Notes under the pieces: model-generated
What the model was told of the DNA's origin: nothing
Databases searched by the model: none
The model's input: only the letters and a program-made list of their open reading frames with translations
Program-made: the position numbers and the translations under genes
DNA from: CAVPEW01 sp963703565
Lineage (GTDB): Bacteria; Actinomycetota; Acidimicrobiia; Acidimicrobiales; VFJN01
Direction of reading: 5' to 3'
NCBI GenBank assembly: GCA_963703565.1
Contig: CAVPEW010000082.1
Coordinates: forward strand, 1 to 64,000
DNA: 64,000 nucleotides
Shown here: positions 52,292 to 59,280 of the stretch, in pieces
Layout: the number at the start of each line of letters is the position of its first letter
Position numbering within the stretch: the stretch's first letter is position 1

Positions 52292-52882
52292 GTGCCACTC
52301 CGCCCCCCGACCCGAACTCGTCGCCCGGACCTCGCTCTCGTGCGCTCTGGGCCCCTGGCGTCGGCGACGGGGGGCCTCCTGGTCGCTCTGGCGACTGTCG
52401 CCTCGCCGGCGGGCGCCCACGTCGAGAGGGATCCGGCCCGCGTCGCGGCCGGCTCGACCACCACCGTGGAGCTGTCGTTCCGCCCCGGCAAGGACGGCGC
52501 CGCCTCCTTCCCGATGGTGGGGCGGATGCCGACCGAGCCCGGCACCGTGCTGTTCCCCACGCTCCAGTCGACTGCCGCGGGTGAGTTGGCCTCGATCGAG
52601 GCAGACGACAGCGAGGCCGAGGATGTCAGGCCGGCACCCCGGGTCGAGGTCGTGGATTCCTCGGCGACCGCCCCCGACGCGGGCCCGGAACCCACCGCAC
52701 CGTCGATGGTGCCGGCGACCGCCGGAGCCCCCTCGACGACCCTCGACCTTCCCGGGACCGTGAACCAGGCCGAGCAGCGCGACACCGGCGACCACTCCGC
52801 TGCGCCGTGGTTCATCGGGGGCGGGCTGGCGGCGGCGGTCGTGGTGGGTGCCGGCGGCTGGTGGCTGTCGCGGCATCGCTGA
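52292..52882 (+). CDS. Exported YcnI-like (DUF1775-type) protein with C-terminal anchor
   Basis: A 196-residue protein. A signal peptide ends at SPAGA, leaving a mature N-terminus AHVERDPARVAAGSTTTVEL, which is the start of YcnI-like copper-related domains (His at the new N-terminus, then a beta strand). The domain is much shorter than usual; an acidic and Pro/Thr-rich linker leads to a transmembrane helix (PWFIGGGLAAAVVVGAGGWW). It may be a reduced YcnI-like copper-binding protein. The start may be GTG 52340, which would give a more compact signal peptide. Confidence 0.6.
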   Translation: MPLRPPTRTRRPDLALVRSGPLASATGGLLVALATVASPAGAHVERDPARVAAGSTTTVELSFRPGKDGAASFPMVGRMPTEPGTVLFPTLQSTAAGELASIEADDSEAEDVRPAPRVEVVDSSATAPDAGPEPTAPSMVPATAGAPSTTLDLPGTVNQAEQRDTGDHSAAPWFIGGGLAAAVVVGAGGWWLSRHR

Positions 52883-52905
52883 GCGCCGGCATCGGCGGGG
52901 ACCGA

Positions 52906-52911
52906 TAGCGT
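52906..52911 (+). promoter_or_regulatory. Leaderless-type -10 (TAGCGT) before a 34-codon frame
   Basis: TAGCGT lies 8 nt before GTG 52920. Confidence 0.4.
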
Positions 52912-52919
52912 CACCCCCG

Positions 52920-53024
52920 GTGGGGCTGCAGATGCCGACTGGGACTCCGACCGAGTGCCCGCCCGAGACCCGGACCGGCTCGGCTGTCGGCCTCGCGCCC
53001 CGGGTGGGAGAGGGGATTCCCTGA
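52920..53024 (+). CDS. Possible 34-aa leader peptide
   Basis: From GTG 52920 a 34-codon frame runs to TGA at 53022-53024, one base before the GTG of the acetyltransferase gene. It starts where a leaderless transcript would begin. The peptide is Pro/Thr/Gly-rich. It could be a coupled leader, or an indel may have split the true N-terminus of the downstream gene. Confidence 0.4.
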   Translation: MGLQMPTGTPTECPPETRTGSAVGLAPRVGEGIP

Positions 53025-53025
53025 G

Positions 53026-53493
53026 GTGGCCGCACTCCATGGGCGCTCGCCCGTCACCGTCGGCCTCGCGGAGGATGCTGACGACGAGCTGGTCGAAGCC
53101 TTCGCTCGGCTGGTACCACAGCTGTCACGCTCGACCCCGCCACCGGGCGCGGCTCGTGTGGCGCAGCTGGTCAGCTCGCCGGTGGTCGACCAGTACGTCG
53201 CGCGCGACGGGCCGGGAGGGCAGATCCTGGGACTGGCAACCCTGGTCGTGGTGCCCATCCCGACCGGCCGACGCGCCTGGATCGAAGACGTCGTGGTGGA
53301 CGCGGCCGCTCGCGGGCGGGGGGCCGGCGAGGCTCTGGTGAGGGCGATGGTCGAACGTGCCCGAACGCTGGGCTGCACGACGGTGGACCTGACCAGCCGC
53401 CCGAGCCGGGAGGCTGCGAACCGCCTCTACCTGCGAGTCGGCTTCGAGCTCCGCGATACGAACGTCTACAGGAAGGTGCTAGAAGCCGAGTAG
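53026..53493 (+). CDS. GNAT-family N-acetyltransferase
   Basis: A 155-residue GNAT domain. The acetyl-CoA loop is RGRGAGEALVRAMV within AWIEDVVVDAAARGRGAGEA, and LTSRPSREAANRLYLRVGF is the C-terminal motif. The substrate is unknown. Its last 28 nt overlap the minus-strand 41-aa gene. Confidence 0.9.
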   Translation: MAALHGRSPVTVGLAEDADDELVEAFARLVPQLSRSTPPPGAARVAQLVSSPVVDQYVARDGPGGQILGLATLVVVPIPTGRRAWIEDVVVDAAARGRGAGEALVRAMVERARTLGCTTVDLTSRPSREAANRLYLRVGFELRDTNVYRKVLEAE

Positions 53494-53591
53494 GCGGTGA
53501 GTTCGGCGAGCGCTTCGGCTGTGAACTGCGGCGGCTCGTCGAGGAGGTGGGCGAAGCAGGGGGCCTCGCCCACCTCGTCGGGGTCGGTCAT
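53466..53591 (-). CDS. Small conserved-looking protein, 41 aa, coupled to the ArsR-type regulator
   Basis: The ATG overlaps the regulator stop (ATGA). The product reads MTDPDEVGEAPCFAHLLDE and continues with an acidic helix. The APCFAHLLDE block, with one Cys and one His, looks like a ligand or protein-binding motif. No family assignment is certain. Convergent overlap with the acetyltransferase gene is unusual but short. Confidence 0.6.
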   Translation of the reverse strand: MTDPDEVGEAPCFAHLLDEPPQFTAEALAELTAYSASSTFL

Positions 53592-54098
53592 CGGGCGCCG
53601 GCCTTGCCACGCAGGGTGAGTGTCCCGCTCGGGTCTTCGTGGTCGTCGGGGGCGAGTCGGATGCGGAGCTTGCAGCCGGCCTTGCGGGTGGTCGTAGGCG
53701 ACGAGCTCGGTGACGGTCGCGGGGTCTGTGTCGGTGAGTCCTTCGGCAATGCCGAGGTGCAGGGCGCAGATCGTGTCGCGGTCAGCGAGGGCGCTGGTGG
53801 CGAACGGGCAGTTGTGCAGGACGATCTCGGCGCCGCCTCGCGAGGCCCGGACTTCAGGACCGAAGCCTTGGCGGGCCATGGCGGCGGTGACGTCGGCGAC
53901 GACGTCACCGGCGACCACGATGCCGGTGGCGACAAGCTTGGCCAGGTGTTGGCGGATGGCGTTGTGATTGAAGGGGAACTGGTCGTTGAGCTCGGCGATG
54001 CTGACAGCGCGGCCGGCCCGGGCGACGTGGCGGAAGATGGCGTGGCGCGTCGGGTTGCCGAGCGCCTTCGCCTGTTCCTGGAGCGTGGTGGGGTTCAT
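53588..54098 (-). CDS. ArsR-type winged-helix regulator with Cys-containing C-terminal domain (apparent frameshift at 53681-53688)
   Basis: From ATG 54098 the product has a winged helix-turn-helix (LGNPTRHAIFRHVARAG and HNAIRQHLAKLVATGI). The effector part has Cys in VLHNCPFATSAL and DTICALHLGIAEGL. The first frame then changes to unrelated sequence after VAYDHP; the expected end, KAGCKLRIRLAPDDHED, lies in the next frame and stops at 53588. One surplus C in cacccgcaag explains it. The spacing of three Cys resembles COG2345/SufR-type regulators that bind iron-sulfur clusters. It is divergent from the DUF488 gene. Confidence 0.75.
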
Positions 54099-54176
54099 GG
54101 CGTGCTCCGATGCGGGCGATGTCTGCCATCGAGGTCCCTTACGGTCCATTGCTCTAGTAGATCGTAGAAATATGCG

Positions 54177-54710
54177 GTGACGGCAAGCGGAACGAGGATC
54201 TGGACGGTCGGGCATGGCACGGCGTCGGCGGACGCGTTCGTGGGCTTGCTGGAAGCTGCCGGCATCGAGACCGTGGTCGACGTGCGGCGCTTTCCTGGTA
54301 GCCGCCGGCGTCCGCACTTCGGGCGGGAGGCGATGGTGGCGTGGCTGGCTGCTGGCGGCGTCGACTACCGGTGGATGCAGGGCCTGGGTGGTCGCCGACG
54401 CGTGCGCGCCGAGTCGCCGAACGTCGCGTTGCGCAACCTGCAGTTCCGTGCCTACGCCGACCACATGTCGTCCTCGGAGTTCGCCAGCGCCGTCGCCGAG
54501 CTGCTCGACGTCGCCGGCGTGTCACCGTCGGCGGTGATGTGCTCGGAATCGGTGTGGTGGAGGTGCCACCGTCGGCTACTCGCCGACCACCTGGTGCTCG
54601 TCGAAGGGGTCGACGTCGCGCACGTCTTCCACGACGGCCGGATCGCGGCCCACCCGATCACGCCCGGCGCGCGACGGGTGGGCGGCGGTGTCGTCTACGA
54701 CGCGGCGTGA
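54177..54710 (+). CDS. DUF488 protein
   Basis: A 177-residue protein with IWTVGHGTASADAFVGLL, VVDVRRFPGSRRRPHF, GGVDYRWMQGLGGRRR and a late CSESVWWRCHRRLLADHL, which together make the DUF488 signature (two conserved Cys with His/Arg). The function of the family is unknown. It starts at GTG 54177 next to an unusually AT-rich stretch (54150-54175) shared with the divergent regulator, the likely control region. Confidence 0.85.
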   Translation: MTASGTRIWTVGHGTASADAFVGLLEAAGIETVVDVRRFPGSRRRPHFGREAMVAWLAAGGVDYRWMQGLGGRRRVRAESPNVALRNLQFRAYADHMSSSEFASAVAELLDVAGVSPSAVMCSESVWWRCHRRLLADHLVLVEGVDVAHVFHDGRIAAHPITPGARRVGGGVVYDAA

Positions 54711-54713
54711 CGA

Positions 54714-54974
54714 TCAGGCCGTCGCCGTGCCACTGGCTTCGGCGAGACGACGGGCGATGTCGATCCAGTTGACGACGTTCCACACGGCGTCGAATAGCTC
54801 GGTCTTCCGGTTCTCGTACTGCAGGTAGTGAGCGTCTCCCCAGGCGTCGATCGCGAGGAGGGGGACGGTGCCCTGCCCGTGGTTGCCCTGGTGGTCGTGC
54901 ACCTGTTGCACCAGGAGCCGCGCGCCGACCGGGCGGCGAGCTCGATGCTGTCGCCGGGCCAGGTCCTCCACCAC
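54714..54974 (-). pseudogene. C-terminal fragment of Fe/Mn superoxide dismutase
   Basis: On the minus strand, about 65 residues read RLLVQQVHDHQGNHGQG, then VPLLAIDAW, then HYLQYENRKTELFDAVW and NVVNW, the end of a Fe/Mn SOD. The N-terminal two thirds, with two of the metal-binding His, are absent. In the remaining metal site the usual D-x-W-E-H reads D-A-W-G-D, so the fourth ligand His is replaced. The fragment cannot be an active enzyme. It lies at the end of a minus-strand run with the DUF59 and hemerythrin genes. Confidence 0.8.
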
Positions 54975-55013
54975 CTCGACCTGGTTGCGGGTCGAGGTGA
55001 CTGGCAGTGCCGC

Positions 55014-55295
55014 TCACCGGCGCGGAGCGAAGCCGAGCTGCTCGAGTGCGATGGGCGAGAGCCGCTCGGGTGTCCACGGCGGGTCCCACACGACGAGCAC
55101 GCGCACGTCCGCGTCGGGCACCGCGGCGCGCACCATGGCTTCCGCCTCGACCGGCAGCTGTCCGGAGACCGGGCAGCCGGGGGTGGTGAGGGTCATGTCG
55201 AGCGCGGGCTCGGGATCCCACACGTTGCCGAGAGCAGCGAGAACCTGCTCGCGGCGCGCCTCGGCTTGCCAGTCGTTGGTCGGCGGAGTGATCAA
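55014..55295 (-). CDS. DUF59 (SufT/MIP18-like) iron-sulfur cluster assembly factor, shortened
   Basis: A 93-residue protein with MTLTTPGCPVSGQLPVEAE and VVWDPPWTPERLSPIALE, diagnostic of metal-sulfur cluster assembly factors; the Cys in TPGCP is the key residue. Between VWDPEPALD and MTLTTPGCP, about 15-20 residues found in family members (the LGLIY strand) are missing, so the fold may be impaired. The start is a TTG overlapping the hemerythrin stop. The context is redox and di-iron genes. Confidence 0.75.
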   Translation of the reverse strand: MITPPTNDWQAEARREQVLAALGNVWDPEPALDMTLTTPGCPVSGQLPVEAEAMVRAAVPDADVRVLVVWDPPWTPERLSPIALEQLGFAPRR

Positions 55296-55786
55296 TGGTG
55301 TGCCACCTCCCCCATGCGGGTGAACAGCGCGGCAGCGGCGCCGGCGTCGAGGCTGGCGTCGAGCACGGGAAGCAGCACGCCCTCTTCCTTGCTGAAGTGG
55401 AGCTGGAGGATCGCCGAGAGGCCGATGAGCTGGTGGGCGACGTCTCGGGCGAGGTCCGCGTCCGGCCACAGCTGCTCGACCGCGACGGCCGACTCCCCGA
55501 GCCGGTCGATGCGGGTGACGATCTCGACGTGGTCGGCGCGCATGGTCGCGGTCGCGCCGGGCGCACCCATCGCTTCCTCGACCGCGGGATACAGCACGGC
55601 TTCCTCGGCGGCGGCGTGGGGCACGAGGTGCCCGCGCAGGAACCGGACGATGTCGGCGAGGGCGGCGACAGCGGTGTCGCGGTCCCATCCTGCGGTGTCG
55701 TTGGCGGCAGTGTCGAGGGCGAGCAGGTGGGGCAGCAGGTCGCGGTGCTCGGCCCGCAGCGGCTCGGTCGGTCGTTGGTCGCTCAT
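55292..55786 (-). CDS. Hemerythrin HHE domain protein
   Basis: A 164-residue four-helix protein. Di-iron ligands are in LRAEHRDLLPHLLALD, GHLVPHAAAEEAVLYPAVEE, MRADHVEIVTRI and LQLHFSKEEGVLLPVLD. Hemerythrin domains bind oxygen, or sense or store oxygen or nitric oxide. The start ATG overlaps the stop of the truncated membrane gene (ATGA) and the end overlaps the DUF59 start, so all three were one operon. Confidence 0.9.
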   Translation of the reverse strand: MSDQRPTEPLRAEHRDLLPHLLALDTAANDTAGWDRDTAVAALADIVRFLRGHLVPHAAAEEAVLYPAVEEAMGAPGATATMRADHVEIVTRIDRLGESAVAVEQLWPDADLARDVAHQLIGLSAILQLHFSKEEGVLLPVLDASLDAGAAAALFTRMGEVAHH

Positions 55787-56238
55787 GTGGTCCTCTCGGA
55801 TGGGCTGAGGTCGGTCCGTGTCGGCGCTGCCGGCGTGGCGGTTCGGTGGGCGCGTGCTGCGCGGCGGGGACCCCCGGCAAGGTTGGCGGTGGCGAGCGCC
55901 CCGGTGCACGATATGAGGGCCCCGCCGCCGGCGAGCGCCGCGGGGGAGGCGGCGAGGATGCCGATCAGGGCTGCCGCGAACCCGACGGTGGCGGTGGCGA
56001 GGGTGGCGCGGGCGACGCCGTGGTGGAACAGGTCGCCGAACAGCAGCGGCCGGCCGGCCGGGCCAGTGGTGACGCCGCGGGCCCGCAGCGCGGCGTAGCA
56101 GATGAACGGAACGATCTTGTGGGCGTGGCCTACCACTGCGAGGCCGAGCCATGCGACCAGCGCGGTGACCTCGGCGGCGACCAGGCGGGATCGGTCGGCA
56201 GGATCGACGTCGGCGATGCCAGCGGCGGCCGCGAGCAC
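55783..56238 (-). pseudogene. C-terminal part of a polytopic membrane protein, N-terminus lost
   Basis: The frame is open from 56274 down to 55783. It contains at least three hydrophobic helices; the first (ASAGFLVAAIVLAAAAG) lies partly before the only possible start, GTG 56238. The segment GHAHKIVPFICYAALRARG resembles the loop after a late helix in heme-copper-oxidase-like or NnrS-like membrane proteins, but that link is weak. Losing the upstream helices right where a plus-strand gene begins suggests truncation by deletion. The tail is Ala/Thr-rich. Confidence 0.55.
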
Positions 56239-56280
56239 GATGGCGGCGACGAGGAACCCGGCGGAGGCAGTAGGTCACAG

Positions 56281-56457
56281 ATGCAGACGCTCGATGTGCG
56301 GCCCATGGCCACCAAGGTCCGGCACGAGACGATCTTCGACCGGATCGACGAACTCACGACAGGCGAGACGCTACGCCTGGTGAACGACCACGACCCCGCA
56401 CCGCTGCGCTACCAGCTCGACGACGGTGGCTGGCGGGTCACCTTCCTCCGGCGCTGA
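56281..56457 (+). CDS. DUF2249 protein, short
   Basis: A 58-residue protein reading MQTLDVRPMATKVRHETIF, then LTTGETLRLVNDHDPAPLRY. The LDVRP and NDHDPxPLRYQ motifs are those of DUF2249, which often accompanies hemerythrin and DUF59 domains in denitrifying or oxygen-limited bacteria. The usual region after LRYQ (the WEYLEQGPEVW part) is shortened to DDGGWRVTFLRR. It starts 6 nt from the broken end of the minus-strand membrane gene. Confidence 0.75.
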   Translation: MQTLDVRPMATKVRHETIFDRIDELTTGETLRLVNDHDPAPLRYQLDDGGWRVTFLRR

Positions 56458-56530
56458 CCGGAACGGGAACCATGCCTGCCGAAACCCATCCGGGAAGCGA
56501 GGGCGGTCTGTTCACACGCGAGCTCACGTC

Positions 56531-56842
56531 ATGACCTGCGCCGACGAGACAGCCACGACCGAGATCTCCATCGCAGGCGCCCCCTGCCCCTGGTGCTTCA
56601 ACGACACCCTCGACGACCTGCTCTGCTCCCTCACCGATCGCCGCCCGCATCGAGGACGAGGAGATGGAGCTGTTCCCCGCGGCCATGCTGGGCTTCGAGG
56701 ACGCCGAGTGGAAAGCGAGGAGCGACGCTCACCGGGCCGTCGACGCCGGAGCGGCCGTCGTGGTCAGTGACGGCGACGCCGCGCGGCGCACGGCGCGCGG
56801 CGCACGGCGCACGGCGCGGCGACACTGGTGGGTCCGGACCTG
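56531..56842 (+). pseudogene. Remnant of a CPWC (heavy-metal-associated-like) and hemerythrin-type gene
   Basis: From ATG 56531 about 30 residues read MTCADETATTEISIAGAPC and PWCFNDTLDDL, resembling the start of a heavy-metal-associated domain with a CPWC motif. Around 56630 the frame loses sense. In another frame, from 56646, RIEDEEMELFPAAMLGFED and AEWKARSDAHRAVDAG match the final helix of a hemerythrin domain, ending at TGA 56842. An internal deletion that fused two gene ends explains both parts. Confidence 0.65.
56781..56820 (+). repeat. GC-rich tandem repeat at the end of the remnant
   Basis: About four imperfect copies of CGGCGCACG. The repeat replaces the expected C-terminal sequence of the hemerythrin remnant with Ala/Arg codons. 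Confidence 0.75.
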
Positions 56843-56937
56843 AGCGACCGACGAGCCGATGGCGGGCCACGCCCACTGTCGGCTCACGCGGCCGCCGACC
56901 GGTGGGCCGTCGCCGCTCGACCGACCGAGGAGCCGAC

Positions 56938-58323
56938 ATGACCACCTACCTGCTGCCCACGACACCCATCACCACGCTCGACGAGTACCTCGCCACCGGC
57001 GTGGGCGGCGTCGGCGTGGCCACCGCGCAGCGCCTGGGACCGAGGGCGACCATCGACACCGTTGCTGCCGCTGGGCTCCGCGGCCGAGGAGGCGGCGGCT
57101 TCCCGACCGGGCGGAAGTGGGCCGGCATCGCCGACCAGACGGGAACCAGCCGCTACCTCGTGTGCAACGCCGCCGAGGGCGAGCCCGGCACCTTCAAGGA
57201 CCGGGCGCTGCTGCGCGCGAACCCCTACCAAGTCGTCGAAGGCATGATCGTCGCCGCGTTCGCGATCGGCGCCGAGGAAGCGTTCATCTGCCTCAAGGCC
57301 AGCTTCGAACGCGAGATCGCGGCAGTGACCCGCGCCGTGCAGGAGCTGCAGGCCGCCGGCATCTGCGCCGACTGCACGGTCAACATCGTCGCCGGACCCG
57401 ACGAGTACCTCTTCGGCGAGGAGAAGGCCATGCTCGAGGTCATCGAGGGCAAGCCGCCGCTCCCGCGCTGGTCCCCTCCCTACGAGCACGGCCTGTTCGC
57501 CTCCTCACCCCAGGAGGGATGGGAGGCCGGTCCCCACGAGACGCACCGGCGCAGCAACGAACCCAACCCGACGCTGGTCAACAACGTCGAGACGCTGGCC
57601 AACGTGCCGCACATCTTCGCCCGCGGCGCCGACTGGTTCCGCTCGACCGGCACCGCCGAATCGCCGGGCGCGATCGTCGCGACGGTGGTCGGCGACGTCG
57701 TTGCCCCCGACGTCGGCGAGGTCGAGCTCGGCACCCCGCTCGGCGCGGTGATCGACGCCGTCGGCAGCGGCGTCGCGCCGAGACGCACGGTGAAGGCCGT
57801 GTTCTCGGGTGTCGCCAACCCGGTCGTCACCTCGGCGCAGCTCGACACGCCGGTCAGCTACGAAGGGTTCGCGGCTATCGGCAGCGGCATGGGTGCCGCC
57901 GGGTTCATCGTGCATGACGACACCGCGTGCATGGTCGACGCCGCCTACCGATTCTCGCGCTTCTTGTACGTCGAGTCCTGTGGTCAGTGCCCGCCGTGCA
58001 AGATGGGCTCGGGCGAGATCACCGAGCGCCTCGAGCGCATCGAGACCGGCTCCGGCGACGACCGCGACCTCGGCATCATCGCTCACTGGCTCGAACGGGT
58101 CACTGACGGCAACCGTTGCTTCCTCGCGGTGGAGGAGCAGCGCGTCGTCAGCAGCGTTCTGCGCGCCTTCCCCGAAGAGTTCGCCGAGCACATCGAGCAG
58201 CACGGCTGTCCCCGGACGGCACGACGCCCCATGCCCAAGCTGCTCGACCTCGCCGACGGCTCCGCCACCTACGACGACTCGTTCTGGCGCAAGCGCCCCG
58301 ACTGGACGTACGAACCGGACTGA
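56938..58323 (+). CDS. Stand-alone NuoF-like FMN/NADH/4Fe-4S flavoprotein
   Basis: A 461-residue protein with the complex I 51-kDa fold. GLRGRGGGGFPTGRKW and VCNAAEGEPGTFKDRALL bind NADH and FMN; an SLBB region follows; the 4Fe-4S ligands are Cys348, Cys351, Cys354 (CGQCPPC) and Cys394. Neither nuoE, nuoG nor a hydrogenase or formate dehydrogenase beta subunit is nearby. It could be an NADH-oxidising module for a partner encoded elsewhere or for the redox island around it. The start is ATG 56938. Confidence 0.88.
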   Translation: MTTYLLPTTPITTLDEYLATGVGGVGVATAQRLGPRATIDTVAAAGLRGRGGGGFPTGRKWAGIADQTGTSRYLVCNAAEGEPGTFKDRALLRANPYQVVEGMIVAAFAIGAEEAFICLKASFEREIAAVTRAVQELQAAGICADCTVNIVAGPDEYLFGEEKAMLEVIEGKPPLPRWSPPYEHGLFASSPQEGWEAGPHETHRRSNEPNPTLVNNVETLANVPHIFARGADWFRSTGTAESPGAIVATVVGDVVAPDVGEVELGTPLGAVIDAVGSGVAPRRTVKAVFSGVANPVVTSAQLDTPVSYEGFAAIGSGMGAAGFIVHDDTACMVDAAYRFSRFLYVESCGQCPPCKMGSGEITERLERIETGSGDDRDLGIIAHWLERVTDGNRCFLAVEEQRVVSSVLRAFPEEFAEHIEQHGCPRTARRPMPKLLDLADGSATYDDSFWRKRPDWTYEPD

Positions 58324-58492
58324 CGGGCCGCCTCACGACAGACGTCTGTCGCGCGACTACCAGTTCGATGGCAGCCGTTCGAGCCGTGCCGCTGGTCGGG
58401 TACAGCCGGGTCTCCTCGATCGCGGGGGTGGCCCAGTTCTCGGGCTCGCCGTCGATCTGGGCGCTTGGGGCAGGCAATAGCGCAGACGTTCG
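58324..58492. other. 169-bp gap between the NuoF-like gene and vapC
   Basis: No clear gene. A minus-strand stretch reading QIDGEPENWATPAIEETRLY without a start of its own could be the end of a lost gene, but no family is recognised. Confidence 0.4.
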
Positions 58493-58906
58493 TCAGGTCT
58501 CCGGAGCGATGAGCGACACGGTCGGGAAGTAGGTCCGGTACCGGCCGATGTCGCGCGTCAGGAGATCGAGGCCGGCGGTCGCTGCATGGGCGCCGATGAA
58601 GAAGTCCGGCAGTGCCGTCGACTTCGTTCCCTTGCTCCGTCGGTAGTCGAGGAAGACCTTGCCGGCGAGGAACGCCGCCGCCCATGGGATCGGCTCGCGC
58701 CGGTAGTCCTGCGACGGAAGCGCGTCCTCAAGGGCTTCGACCGTTGTGAAGCGGATTGACACCTCCGAGTACACGATCGGGTTGATGTAGAGAGGACCGG
58801 CATCGGCGGCGTCTGCCAGGGCGTCGGTGGACCAGTCCTCCCACACCGGGTCCTCAGTCAGGACGTCGAGCAACACGTTGCTGTCGACCAAGGTTCCGTG
58901 GGTCAT
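58493..58906 (-). CDS. vapC: PIN-domain ribonuclease toxin, VapC type
   Basis: A 137-residue PIN domain. The acidic metal ligands are Asp8 in LVDSNVLLDVL, the Glu of YSEVSIRF, the Asp in LPDFFIGAHA, and the Asp in LLTRDIGRYRTYFP. Such toxins cut RNA when not bound by their antitoxin. It begins 1 nt after the vapB stop. Confidence 0.93.
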   Translation of the reverse strand: MTHGTLVDSNVLLDVLTEDPVWEDWSTDALADAADAGPLYINPIVYSEVSIRFTTVEALEDALPSQDYRREPIPWAAAFLAGKVFLDYRRSKGTKSTALPDFFIGAHAATAGLDLLTRDIGRYRTYFPTVSLIAPET

Positions 58907-58907
58907 C

Positions 58908-59135
58908 TCAGCTCCCGCGGGTGAGGGCCATGATCTCGTCGGTCGTCATCGCCACGTCCCCTCGGCCCTTCAGTCGTTCCCCGAGCCGGCGCCCGCGGGA
59001 GGGAAGGCGGCTGCTCTTGCGCACCACGATGGTGTCCTTGCGGCGTTCGAACTCGACCTCGGTCCCGGCGCCGATCCCGAGGGCGTCTCGGAGATCCTTG
59101 GGGATGGTGACCTGACCCTTCTCGGTGACCTTCAT
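58908..59135 (-). CDS. vapB: AbrB/VapB-type antitoxin
   Basis: A 75-residue protein with a swapped-hairpin AbrB DNA-binding domain (MKVTEKGQVTIPKDLRDALG) and a C-terminal tail (MTTDEIMALTRGS) that would bind the PIN toxin. It probably represses its own operon. ATG 59135 has TAGGAT 7 nt upstream. Confidence 0.93.
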   Translation of the reverse strand: MKVTEKGQVTIPKDLRDALGIGAGTEVEFERRKDTIVVRKSSRLPSRGRRLGERLKGRGDVAMTTDEIMALTRGS

Positions 59136-59142
59136 GGTCGGA

Positions 59143-59148
59143 ATCCTA
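59143..59148 (-). promoter_or_regulatory. Leaderless-type -10 (TAGGAT, minus strand) of vapBC
   Basis: TAGGAT on the minus strand lies 7 nt before ATG 59135. Confidence 0.45.
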
Positions 59149-59280
59149 CCAGTCATACTCCGAACGTCCCTCGATCGATCGCCCATGTCCGATCGAGTGG
59201 CGCAGGGCCGCACGGTGACCTTGAGGCTCAGACGTCGCGCCCCGAAGCTGCCAACCGCGCCGGTGGGTGGGTCGAGATCC

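Larger units (their letters stand above)
56458..56937. other. 480-bp stretch without an intact gene
   Basis: It contains only the decayed CPWC/hemerythrin frame (56531-56842) and a GC-rich repeat (56781-56820). The first 73 bases and the 95 bases before the NuoF-like gene show no feature beyond a possible GAGGAG ribosome-binding site near 56927. Confidence 0.7.
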
